Shown: positions 8,452 through 18,730 of the stretch, one piece after another
Position numbering within the stretch: position 1 is the stretch's first letter
How the letters are laid out: each line of letters starts with the position of its first letter
Assembly: GCA_016617785.1 (NCBI GenBank)
Contig: JADILM010000005.1
Span: forward strand, 1,302,001-1,366,000
Origin: Sporobolomyces roseus
Lineage: Eukaryota > Basidiomycota > Microbotryomycetes > Sporidiobolales > Sporidiobolaceae
Direction of reading: 5' to 3'
DNA length: 64,000 bases
Translations under genes and position numbers: made by a program
Notes under the pieces: generated by a model
Told to the model about the DNA's origin: nothing
Databases searched by the model: none
What the model saw: the letters and a program-made list of their open reading frames with translations, nothing else

Positions 8452-11015
8452 ATGCAGCGCACTTATCAAAGTCCTACAAGCGATCGACCGCCTCCAGCTC
8501 AACGTGCAGACGATTCAATCCCAGTTCAAGCGATCAACTCGTCAACCGTTTCAAACACCTCAACGGGAGCTGCAGACCACAGTGCAGGCTCAAGTCTGGT
8601 GGTAGGTACGATATCGGATCAAAGTGGAACCGCAGAAGGGGCTAGACCTCTGAGAGTGAGTCGTTCTTCACCTCATCTAAAAGGGGACGAAACCAACCCT
8701 CGTCCTCCCTTCTTAGTCAAAGAAACAACGTCCATGTGACAGATGTAGACACAGGAAGAGTCGCTGTGCGATCTCGAGGCCTGGAGAAGCTTGTACCGAA
8801 TGCTCGTGAGCACCTCACTCTCAATTCTCGATTTATTGTGCCCGATTGACCTTCTATTCGCCATCTTCCTAGCCAGACCAACAACGAATGTACCTTCATA
8901 CTTCCTCCGCCCGCTCGTGCCAAGAAAGAACCACTTCCCGATGTCCTCGACCGTCCTCCTGCTCCTTCGACATCTTCTCACGATCCAGCTCTACCTCTCT
9001 CGACCTCCATGAGTCCTGAACACAGACCCTCGAAACGTCTTCGGCAGGCGTCGCCTTCACGACAAGATTTCCTTCGACCTAGCGGTACAGGAAGTGAAAC
9101 GTTCTCGCTCGATCAAGATCTTCCTGCCGACGTCGAGCCGTCTACAGTGACAGCGACACTCACGGACGACCTACTCACCTCGACTTCGAACACGGTCGGT
9201 CCGCCAAGCAAGATGGTTTCTTCAGCTAGTCAGACGACTTTCATCACTTTCGGACGACGACCCTCTTGTAAGATCCCTTTCCTTTCTACTCTACAGTAAC
9301 GAGTGATCCTCACGCCTTGCTTCATGCAGATCGAGTGTCCAGTCAAGAAGAAGAAGTCAAGCTGCTTCGTCAGATCCGCTCCTTTCTCGCATTCGCAACT
9401 TCGAATCGTAACGAAGGCGACTTTCTCGATCGCTACTTCGAACACAACCAACCCTTCTTCCCTGTCCTTCCAACTTCGCCCTCGCAAACCTTCGATACGC
9501 TCCCGCCTGGACTTCAAGCCCTCATCTTGGCCGAAGCACTAGCGAACTTTCCAGGATTCCGAGCAGCAGGACGAGAAGCACAGCGGATTGCGAGGGAATC
9601 ACGGATCGCCGAGAAGATGCTGGATGCTCAGCCAAAGCTGTCAAGTATCGCTGCATCGTTAGTCGAGCTCAATATGGGAATGGATCCGAGAGGCGATTTC
9701 CTGCTGCTTTCGAAGGTGCGCCAGGTCGCTCTCTCCTGCCTCGAAGCACAGTCGCTGACAACAATGTTGCAATCCGCAGACTATCGCACACGCTCAGCTG
9801 CTCGGTCTTCACATCGATTGTCAAGGTTGGAAAGCGCTACCAGTATGGGAGAAGTCGCTTCGAACACGCTTATGGTGGATGTTGCGAACTCAGGATGCTT
9901 GGTGAGCCGTCATTCTCTCTTTTGCACTCTTGCCCAAGAGTGCGTGTCGACTGAATCATTTTCGCAGGTCATCGTTCCTCAACTCTCGTCCATCTCACTT
10001 ACAAGCCGGCAACACGACGGTTGGGCTCCCTCGTTTCCCGTCAAGCAGCGACACCATCGACGACAGCTATCTCGGAGGTATCGCATTCGGCTGCGCGTGT
10101 CGGCTTGGAATCGTCGTCGCTCGATTGCAGGTCGAGGTTTCGACACTCGACCGTTACGGCAATTCCTCTAGAGCTGAGTCTTGCGACTCAATCGAAACGG
10201 ATCTCAACACGATGAAAGAAGGACTCAAAGATTACTATGAAATGGCTTCGTCTCGCCCTCCCGGAATGGACTCCGTTCTCTTCCTGCTCCTCGCTTTGCG
10301 ATGTATGGTTCGACGCATCGGTATCGAAATCCGAATTGGTATCGGAGCTTCCTTCGCCCCGGACCATCCTACTCTCTCGGTTTTCGCTGAACTCGTCGAA
10401 TTTGTCGAGAGTTTGAGCGGTCCCTCGTTTGATGCGAACCAGGTCTATCCCAGTTGTGAGTTCCACCATTCTCCTCTCTGCTCTTAAGAGTCGATACTGA
10501 TGACGACGAGGTCTATAGACGCATCTCACGTCTTCTCTTCTGTCCTTTCCTCGCTCGTTCGCCTCTCTCTCGCTTACGCCGCCTCAAATCCGACAACTTC
10601 GTCGACACTTCCCGTTTCTTCCGTTCTCTCCTCTTCGCCAATCAACCTACTCTCGAGACTCGTCCGCTCGATGGTTCACCTTCGCACCGTCCACCAATGG
10701 GACCTCGTCGACTCTGCCCTCGACCGAGCGGCAAGCGTGACCGCTCGACTGGAGGAAGCCGGAGCAGCAGATTATCAACCGGTTATCTCTGCGCTGCAAG
10801 GAACCGATCCTGTCGCTCACAACAGTACTGTCGATACCGGTTTCCTCGACACTCTCGCCGCTCTCGCTGCCCAACCTTCTCGCTCCCTCACATCTGTCGA
10901 CACCGCTCCGCTCAACGTAGAGGATCTCGGCGATATCAGTCAGTGGTTGAGTGTGCTCGATGAGGGACCTTCATGGGAAGACGGGATCGATTGGAGACTG
11001 TTTTCGTCAGGTTGA
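8452..11015 (+). CDS. Zn2Cys6 fungal transcription factor, candidate regulator of the hydantoin genes
   Basis: Nuclear DNA-binding regulator. Exon 1 (8452-8655) is a Ser/Pro-rich leader. Exons from 8717-8805 and 8873 encode the binuclear cluster CDRCRHRKSRC...CTEC...C with spacing C-X2-C-X6-C-X8-C-X2-C-X6-C. A short Arg/Lys-rich linker follows, and then a fungal-specific transcription factor domain with AHAQLLGLH, CQGW and LRTRLWWMLRTQD. The Trp of DAW is split by an intron. The C-terminal part is Ser/Leu-rich and ends in an acidic, aromatic tail (SWEDGIDWRLF), a plausible activation segment. It sits between the aldolase and the permease, all on the plus strand, so pathway-specific regulation is the simple inference. 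Confidence 0.87.
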
Positions 11016-11529
11016 GCTGGATCTTTGTATCGTTAAGCACAACTTCTTTTGCAATTTTTGCATACTTTTTTACTGCTCTCTGAGCCCTTATCTCTGAGTA
11101 CTGCTTTACACAGCGAGCGCCCCGTGAGAGAGGAGAAATCTGTTATCAGCGAACGAGGTAACTTGCATTCTCGCTCCTTCGAAAGCTTTCTCAGCTTACG
11201 CTCTTCTCCCTTGATTCCAGGCAACAGATGACCGTCGAGATCACGCCGCCGCTGTCTAGGCGCTGGAATGGTCAACTTGCGGCAAACTTGCGGCAAACTT
11301 GCGGTTGAGCTGACTCGACCGAAAATCCGGTTGAATAGTTTTTTTTATTCTTCAGGAACAATCAATTTCTTGGGATCCCTTCGAGGCTGACCGGATCGAG
11401 TGTACCGGTTTATCTTCGCCCTAGGCGAACGCGTGCTGCTGTATCGGGGGACTGCAATCCTTGAATGCGATAAGAAGATTGACATGTCTCTTTCTTCCTC
11501 TTACCTTCGCTTCTCCTCAAACGCCAACA
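11016..11529. promoter_or_regulatory. Permease upstream region with CGG-rich repeats and GATA sites
   Basis: No gene seen. It contains TTATCAG (minus-strand GATAA) near 11137, the 11-bp tandem repeat described separately, an everted CCG...CGG in CCGAAAATCCGG near 11319-11330, ACCGG elements near 11390-11410, and GATAAG at 11469-11474, about 55 bp before the start codon. GATAAG sites are what fungal nitrogen regulators bind, which would fit a nitrogen-source permease. Confidence 0.4.
11275..11307. repeat. Three tandem 11-bp units containing palindromic TTGCGGCAA
   Basis: Units start at 11275, 11286 and 11297, each reading ACTTGCGGCAA (the third diverges at the end). TTGC-G-GCAA is a near-perfect palindrome with a CGG core. 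An 11-bp period puts all three on one face of the helix. They lie about 225-255 bp upstream of the permease start. Confidence 0.8.
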
Positions 11530-13997
11530 ATGCGACAATCAGTCACTCACCTCGTCGACAAACTACGGATCCCTCTAGAGATTACCAGTGTGGTCGTCAC
11601 GAAGGATGGATCAATCCGCACCGCCAACGATGGAGACAAAGCAGATGATTGTCTCGAAATCACGGCCACTCGCGATATGCTGCCGATCCCTCGAGACTCT
11701 CCCATGAGGACGTGGGGCGTATTCTCGATCCTCGGATTTTTCGTCGCAGAAGGTGAGCTTTCCTTCTTCCTTCGATGCTTTCGCCTCTCTTGCTGTTCTA
11801 TCGCGGGCTGACATTCGACGTGTTGGTCTACAGCTTTCAGTATTAGTCAAGTGAGCTTGCCCTGCTCTTTCATCTCGAATCTAGCTTGTCGTACTGACTT
11901 CTCTCCTCGTTTCAATAGTACCAAGTTGCTTCGAGCAGCGTTGCAGCTGGTCTCTCGCCGGGAGCAACAATCGGTGCTGTCTTGCTGGGTCACTTCATTG
12001 TTGCCTGCGCCGCTTCAGCCAGTGCGTGGGTCGGAGCGCGATGGGGGATCAACTTCCCTTCGTACGGAAGAACAGCTTTCGGCATCCGAGGAACGTATCT
12101 CGTTGTCTGTGTTAGAGCCGTAGCTGCTATCATCTGGTTCGGAACTGTGAGCTCTAAGTGCTCTCCCATCTTCGTATCATGGCGCTGATACTGTCTCCTC
12201 TTGACGCCTCGCCGATATTTAGCAAACTTGTTCGTCGAAACTTTCTCCGCTACTCCTCACACGTAACATACTCATCGGTTCTTTCTCTCGTACTACATAG
12301 ATCAAGGAGGGCAATGTGTGCAAGTCATGCTTGGTGCAATCTGGCCGAGCTTCAGAACATTTCCAAATCACCTTCCCGAAAGCGCCCATGTCACCTCGTC
12401 TCAGCTTCTCTGCTACTTCATCTTCTTCATCATTCAGCTCGGTTTCCTCTGGATCCATATCTCAAAACTCCACTACCTCTTCATGGTCAAGTAAGCCCTC
12501 GACTTTTTCTCGTGCTGTCTATATCCGATCGACCGATTTCTCTCCCTTTTCTCGAATCACCGTCTTCTCGCTTTTCCTGAATCGAACTGACCCGTTCATC
12601 CCTCCTCCTAGAATCGTCCTTATGCCTATCTTCGGAGTCGTTCTATTTGGTTGGGCTGTCGGATCTGCTGGCGGTTTCGGATCGGTCTTCAACAAACCGA
12701 CGAACATCGTCGATGGACGTCCCGTCGCCGTCGTATTCTTTTCTGCGATGTCTGCTGCGATCTCACCAAAGGCGAGTCTTTTCCTTCGCTCAAGATGAAT
12801 TCCACTAACGAGAAGATACCATTTGCAGGCAACTTTAGCATTGAATATGCCAGACTTCACGCGTACGTACTGTCCATCTCTACAAGTATCCGTAAATCAC
12901 GCTTCGAGTACTTGCGAAAACGTCGAATCTCGAAGATTTCCAAGTTTTGCAACTCATACCATTCCACCGACACTCTTCAAAGTGTCCGCTTGACTGACTC
13001 TGCTCGACTCGTGTGCAGGTTATGCGAAGTCTCCACGCCATGTCGTTTGGGCGAACATGTTTTCCCTCACTATTCTCGTCACTCTCGCTGCTCTCCTTGG
13101 TGTCGTCGTCACGTCAGCCGCACAAACGATCTACGGAGTCAGTACCTGGAATCCTCTTCAAGTGAGAACCTTTCCCCTACGTTGTTTGTTGCTCGAGGGA
13201 CTTATCGCCGTCATTTTTCTCTCAGGTTTCCGCACTCATGGGTAATCGAGCTGCTCAATTCTTTTCGGCTCTAATGTGGGCCTTCGCCGCTCTCGTCACG
13301 AATATCTCAGCGTGAGTTGCAAGTCTCCTAAAGTAATTGTAAGGAGCTGACGTTTAATTCTTCGCAGAAACTCGACCGCTGTCGGAAACGACTTGATGGT
13401 CATCTTCCCCAAGTGGATCTCGGTTCGACGTGGTCAGTACTTGACGGCCCTCATCGCCACCGCGTGCTGTCCTTGGATCATTCAGTCAACGGCGAAAACT
13501 TTCACAGCGTTCCTCAGGTGAGTTTTCCTTTTCTCGTCGTCATCGCAATCTCTTACTGACAACCAGACGCTCTCAGCGGGTACACGGTCTTCCTGGCACC
13601 GCTAGGCGGCACCTTGATGGCAGAGGTCTTCCTCGTTCGCAAGATCAACATCGCTCTCCCCGACCTCTACATGCGAAATAACTCGGTGTACTGGTACTGG
13701 AAAGGTGTCAACCCTCGAGCCGTCGCTGCACTCATCCTTGGAGTCGTCCCTACCCTTCCGGGCTTTATCCGCAACATCAATCCCAAGCTCGGAATTCCCG
13801 TCGGTTCAACTTACGTTACTGCTGTCGTTTATCCCGTTGGAGCTCTCACCGCAGGACTCTCATTCTGGATCCTCTCGACCATCTTTCCTCCCGTTCCTCT
13901 CCCCACCTCTTACTCAACCGTCTCCTACACTGGTTCGATCGACGAGGAGGATACGAAGGAGAAAGATTTGGCGACGTCGAGCATCGTTGCTGTATAA
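11530..13997 (+). CDS. NCS1-family nucleobase/hydantoin permease
   Basis: Plasma-membrane cation symporter of the family that holds fungal uracil, allantoin and uridine permeases and bacterial Mhp1 for benzyl-hydantoin. It has a hydrophilic N-terminus, then MRTWGVFSILGFF, the helix 3 region RWGINFPSYGRTAFG, IIWFGTQTYQGGQ, the helix 6-7 region SAAISPKATLALNMPDFTRYAKSPRH (canonical NCS1 ADFTRYA-like motif), and STAVGNDLMVIFPKWISVRRGQ. About 12 membrane helices can be counted. The gene has two microexons (17 nt at 11834-11850; 7 nt at 12223-12229) and a GC-AG intron (12772-12828). The stop is TAA at 13995-13997. Its place at the end of the hydantoin genes suggests hydantoin or a related ureide as substrate; allantoin or pyrimidines remain possible. 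Confidence 0.9.
12223..12229 (+). other. 7-nt microexon of the permease
   Basis: CAAACTT lies between ...TATTTAG and GTTCGT. It supplies Gln, Thr and the first base of Tyr in WFGTQTYQGGQ, a conserved NCS1 motif that cannot be rebuilt without it. Confidence 0.75.
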
Positions 13998-14287
13998 GAT
14001 ATCTAGAACTCGTTCCGTCTGTCGTGTTTCCGTATCTAGGTGTAACGTCTTCATACTCTGTTTAGAATTTTGTGCTATGTGGAAACATCTGTTTATGCCC
14101 TTGAGCCCGTTCGCAACCCGTTCGTGCGAAAAGAGAGTTGACGATCACTATCCTAGCATGCTCCTCCACTTTGATTCCCTCGAACAGCAAGTCACACACT
14201 TGTTCGAGGCGCTCTTTCGTCTCAGAAGCAACAGTCTCGAATAACTCGTCACAGAATGAGAAGGATTTCAAAGTAAATCCTCGACTA

Positions 14288-16454
14288 TCAATATCCACTC
14301 CCTCCTCCCCCACCACCTCCTGCACTGACCATCCCGCTCCCGACCTGAAGATCTCCTCGTTCCCCGCCCGCCAGCCTCGTCCTCTCCCTCGCGACCTCGG
14401 CTTCTGCCCTCGCAGATTGGAGATTGTAATCGGCTTTCCTCATCATCAACAACTTCGATGCGTGATCTTCGAGAGAGTTGAGCCTTGCTGTTCGATACCT
14501 CGCAATCTGCACACCTCAAACAGATCAGCCGATTCTCCTCAAAAGAGAAGAGAAGAAACATACCTCTGATTCGATCTCGACTCCTGGACTCTGCATCATC
14601 GCCTGAGTGATCCCTTGTACGTTGACCAACAATCCACCGACACTCCTCGGCAAGAATCGAGCCAATACTGCAGTCCTCCTTTTGAGTTCGAGTTGAGCTT
14701 GTCGCAATTCTCGTTCTTTGATCAAATGAGCGGGGAGAACCGAGGGAGCTGTTGGAATCGTGGCTGGAATTGAAGTCGATGGAGGAGGCGGAGGGAGAGT
14801 AGCAGGGAGAGGTGGAGGTGCGGGAGAAGGTGGTCGAGGCGATTCCGATTTCACCAAGATGGGAGTTTCTGATTGAGAGGGAGGAGCGGGAGAAGCTGAA
14901 GTAGAGATTGTTGGAGCCACAAAGGCAGAGGGTGCTTGAATCGAACGCCATGCTTTGGGTCCCGTAGGAACCGAGGCTGCTGCTGGACCAGTCGGAAGAG
15001 GTCGAATTGGGAGCGCCGAAGAAGAAGTCGAGACGGGTCCTACTTTCTGGAATGCTCCTCGAGCTGGTACGATACCTCGAGACGCTGCTGGTCGAGTCGG
15101 AAGTGCAGAGGGAGGCCCGAATCGATTTCGAGGTCCGGTAGGAATCGAGGGATCCAAAGTAGCTGGAGGAATTCGAGAGGCAGCTGGACCATCAGGAATG
15201 TAAGGAGAGAAACCGGGAGAGTGACCGCGAGAGTGTCGAACGGAAGGTGGAGGGGATCGACTCCATGATCTTTGTCGAGGCGAGATAGATCGACGGAATG
15301 GTGGAGTTGAGGAACGGCGTCGATAGGAACGAGGTGGCGGACTGTAGCTGCCTCTGCGAGACCTGGGAGAAAGCGATGGTGATCTTCGCCTGCCTGCAGG
15401 TGAAGGAGATCGTCTTCGAGCTGGTGGTCGATGTGAACCGGATGAAACGATCGAATTGGATCTTGAATATCTTCGAGACTTGCGGAAGATCATATCATCT
15501 TCCTCCTCAGGCTGCGGTGGAGGTAGATTTCGCTTTGCACGAGCAGTGAAGGGAGCGTGTGAAGGTGGTGGAGGAGGAGGAGAACGGGTTCGAGATCGCC
15601 CTCGTCTGCCGCCTCGATTCGAAGGTGGAGGTGATATCGAGCTGTAGCGACGAGGAGGAGGAGAGCGAGAGAAGGATCTTGGTCGAGGTCTACCGTAACC
15701 ACGCGGAGGAGGAGAGCGAGACCGGCGTCGGAATTCAGGTGAAAGAGGTGGACGGGAATCGTAACGACGGCGAGGTGGTGGAGACCGGGAGCGCGAGATT
15801 GGTCGTCGGTCAAAAGCTAAAGTGAGAGTATCAGAGTACGAGTCAGCGAGAAAGCTATATGAGGGATAGACGGACACGAGACTCACGAGGAGGAGATCTC
15901 GAGATAGGTCTTCTTCCTCCATAACCTTTGAAGCTGTTCGGTCCGCCTCTCCTTGGTGGACCAGGACTTCTGCTCCTACTCCTACTCCAGCTCCTTCCAC
16001 TTCTATAGCTCCTTGCTGGACTCAACGGACTTCTCGAAACCATTCTCCCTCTGCCTTGTCCTCCTCTCCTATCATCGTAATCGAATCTTCCACCTCCTCC
16101 TCCACCTGGACCTCCTCTCGAGAATGATCTGTCGTCTCTGTCGAAACTTGGGCTCCTTCCTCTTCGTCCTGGAGGAGGTAGAGGATTGCTTGGTACAACT
16201 CTGATCGGGTTTCTCTTTGGGGGAGCCACTGGTTCCTCCTCCTCTCCTTCTTCACGATCTGTATCACTTTTGGGTCCCGTGCGGTTTCCGAGAGGAGCTG
16301 TAGGTCTTTGAGGGAGTCCTAGAGGTTTTGAAGGAAGAACTGGAGAGCTCCGAGCGGGAGGAAGCGATACAGCAGGCGTTGTAGCTGTAGAGGGAGCCGC
16401 TGAAGTAGATGCTGATGCTATAGTAGCAGTGGAAGGCTTTGGAGGGAGTGCCAT
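14288..16454 (-). CDS. SR/RS- and Pro-rich disordered protein (putative RNA or chromatin factor)
   Basis: Three exons (16454-15887, 15816-14564, 14506-14288) join in phase to 679 residues. Order: Pro/Ser/Ala-rich start, an acidic patch, Gly-rich GGPGGGGGG, long runs of RSRSRSRSP and RSPPPRR type, a Pro-rich part, then a helical C-terminus (ELRQAQLELKRRTAVLARFLP; SKLLMMRKADYNLQSARAEAE) and a final Gly tract. RS domains are typical of splicing factors and of targets of Mtr10-type importins, one of which is encoded at 35288-38674. No RRM was seen. The disordered Arg-rich front plus coiled-coil tail resembles the layout of Lge1-type proteins, but that is only a guess. Nuclear location likely. Confidence 0.7.
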
Positions 16455-16886
16455 CCTTCCAAGGAGAGTTGAAAGTTGAAGAGAGTTAATCAGTCACGCC
16501 TCAAACTCGTCTCTTTACGCGTAGATCTTGCTCAGAAGAGTATGTAGGGCTCTTGAATGCTTCTGGTGGTCTTGTACTATTGATCTGAGTGAGTTGAAGT
16601 GAAGTTGATGATGAAGTTTTGAGACAAGTTTGCAATTTTCGCTTCTTACTTCTCTACCATTCACTTCTATACTTCGTTCCTGCTTCTGAGACTCTACCAA
16701 TGCTCTGTTGCTACCTCTACCTTAGGGCGCTACTTCTCCTCAGAGTTCCGCGGACTAACACGATCTTGTTGTGTTCTCTTTCTTTCTTCTGTTCTTGCCT
16801 CTGCTAAACCGCTTCGACCTTTCAGTGGCTTCTGTCTGTAACATCCAATCTACGACAAGCAAGGAACCGACCCGCTCTCGAACTGA
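16455..16886. other. Gene-free spacer between divergent genes
   Basis: 432 bp with long pyrimidine runs on the plus strand and no supported gene. It probably contains the start sites and leaders of the SR-rich gene and the gene at 16887. Confidence 0.5.
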
Positions 16887-18254
16887 ATGCCGATGATTCG
16901 CTCGATTCTTCCTCCTTCTCCCGCCAAATCTCCCCTCCTACGCGGCTCTTCCCCATTGACGACAGACTGCGCCGTCAGTATCTCAACGGAGGTAAGCTGA
17001 GCCTCTTTCGCTCCGCTACCGAGGTGATCGTGCTGACTTACATGTCGAATTCTAGACGAGCGATGGTTTCGAATCCTCTGCCTGTTCACGCAGAACCCAG
17101 TCGATACGATGCCCCTCTCGCCTTATGTCTCCAGTATGCACTTTTACTCTATGCGTGAGACACCAAGGCTGATGACTCGAAGTGAGCATAGTATTCTATG
17201 GCAAATCGACTTCGTCCTCCTCTTCACAAAGCTAACGAGTCCAGTCGCAAAGAGGTGAGTTTCTCTGTTCACCTTCCACGTACGGAGATTTCTCATACTG
17301 ATGTTCATCACACTGCAGCTCGAGAAGATCGATCCTACGCAACTACAAGACCTTTTAGCCTCACTCCTCAGTCATTTTCAAGCACTCATCAAAGTCCTAC
17401 TCAAAATCGAAGCGCGAATATCGACCCATTGGAGTGTACCGGCAAAGGTGACGAGGATCGCAGTGAAAGGAATCGTGCAGGATTTGAGGAGGAACTCTGA
17501 GTGCCTCGCGAAATTATTGGACTGTGTCGCGAGAGGAGCGAGAAAGATCCTAAATTTCGTTGGAACTTGCGTGAGTCTCCCTTGAGTATTATCTCTCGAT
17601 GTGGAACTGACTGATGGAATGAAGGAGTAGATCAAGGAAAGTCATGGTTTGACAGAATTCAACGATTCTCAAGATCTCAAACCTGTTCTCTCGGAACTCT
17701 CCCTTCTACACTCGCGCTTCCAAGAGCAGAGGACCGGGATCGAGACGTTCGGAATGCTTCTCTCTGACGCTACTCCAATGTTGGAACATGCGATGGATCC
17801 CGACAACTATCGTGAGCTCCGTTCTCTCCTCTTCCCTCTCGTCTTCTCAACCTCGCTATGCCTCGCAGAACCTGGATCGCCTCCCTCTCCACTGATCTTA
17901 CAGCTCTCATCCGCTCATTCTTCCCTGTCATCCTCCCTCTCCTCCCTCTCAACATTCTTCGCAGACCTTTCAGTCTCAACCTGTACGTCGCTCTCTCCTA
18001 TACTCTCTGCCTCCCCGCTCACACATCTGAGCAATATAGGGAACCCACCGTTACTCTCACCAGAGGATGTCAAGTCCGCAGCGGCTTCGTGGAGGATAAT
18101 CGATACGAATTCACAATCAGCTGCTCAATCCGTCGATGAATGGAGCGAGCGATTGATTCAACATAGCGTCAAGTGCAAGTTCTTTACGAGGAAGGAAGCG
18201 GGGGAAATACTTGGGATTGATGAGGAGGAAGAGGTGGGAATGGAGCTGGATTGA
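16887..18254 (+). CDS. Hypothetical protein, helical core
   Basis: Not recognised. The best spliced model starts at ATG 16887 (MPMIRSILPPSPAKSP) and uses introns beginning near 16992, 17132, 17253 and 17572, joining in phase to LEKIDPTQLQDLLASLLSHF. The N-terminal 75 residues are Ser/Pro/Arg-rich and look disordered. Next come about 160 residues of amphipathic helices (FQALIKVLLKIEARIS, LKPVLSELSLLHSRF), a Ser-rich link, and a helical end with SWRIIDTNSQSAAQSVDEWSERLIQ. The last residues are acidic (GIDEEEEVGMELD). The last two introns are inferred from phase. It may be a subunit of a structural or nuclear complex; no function is claimed. Confidence 0.6.
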
Positions 18255-18730
18255 GGAATTGTGAAGCGAAGAGTTGAACTCTTTCGTGACCGATTGACTT
18301 GGGATTGGCTCGATCGTGAAACGCTGGTATAAGAGCTCTCTGTGAGTGCGCCGAGCTATTGGCCTCTCGATCGCAATGGGAGAGAAGAGTTAAGTGAGGG
18401 TCAGAGCGAGATTCAATATCGAGGAAAGTAAACGGCGAAGAGAATACTCATTGAGCAAAGAGAGAAGACTATACGAAAAAGAGACTGAATTTACTACTAC
18501 GAAACGAAAAGCGAGAGAGGGAACCAAAACGAGACAGTATACTGAAGAGAAAAAAAGGTGAATCGAAACTAGCGACGAGAGGGCAAAACAGGGGAGAGGT
18601 ATAGTTGGCGAGTAAAGAGAGGGGTAAACGAGGACCAGATAGGATAGAGCTTGAGGAGAGTGGGGGACGTGAAAGGTAACAGATTTGTCGTGAGAGGCGA
18701 GAGAGAAGCGGAAAAGAGGATAGGAGGAGA
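18255..18730. other. Convergent 3' spacer
   Basis: 476 bp of purine-rich plus-strand sequence between the stop of the hypothetical gene and the stop of the septin gene. No coding signal followed. Probably two 3' UTRs. Confidence 0.5.

Noticed and set aside
15298..15825. Plus-strand frames opposite the SR-rich gene
   Set aside because: Shadows of RS/Pro codons; the minus strand gives a single in-phase gene across the whole region.
16805..17250. A frame giving DERWFRILCLFTQNPVDTMP and ILWQIDFVLLFTKLTSPVAKR
   Set aside because: It looks protein-like but cannot be joined in phase to the next exon (LEKIDPTQLQ). The alternative frame from ATG 16887 joins cleanly across all introns.
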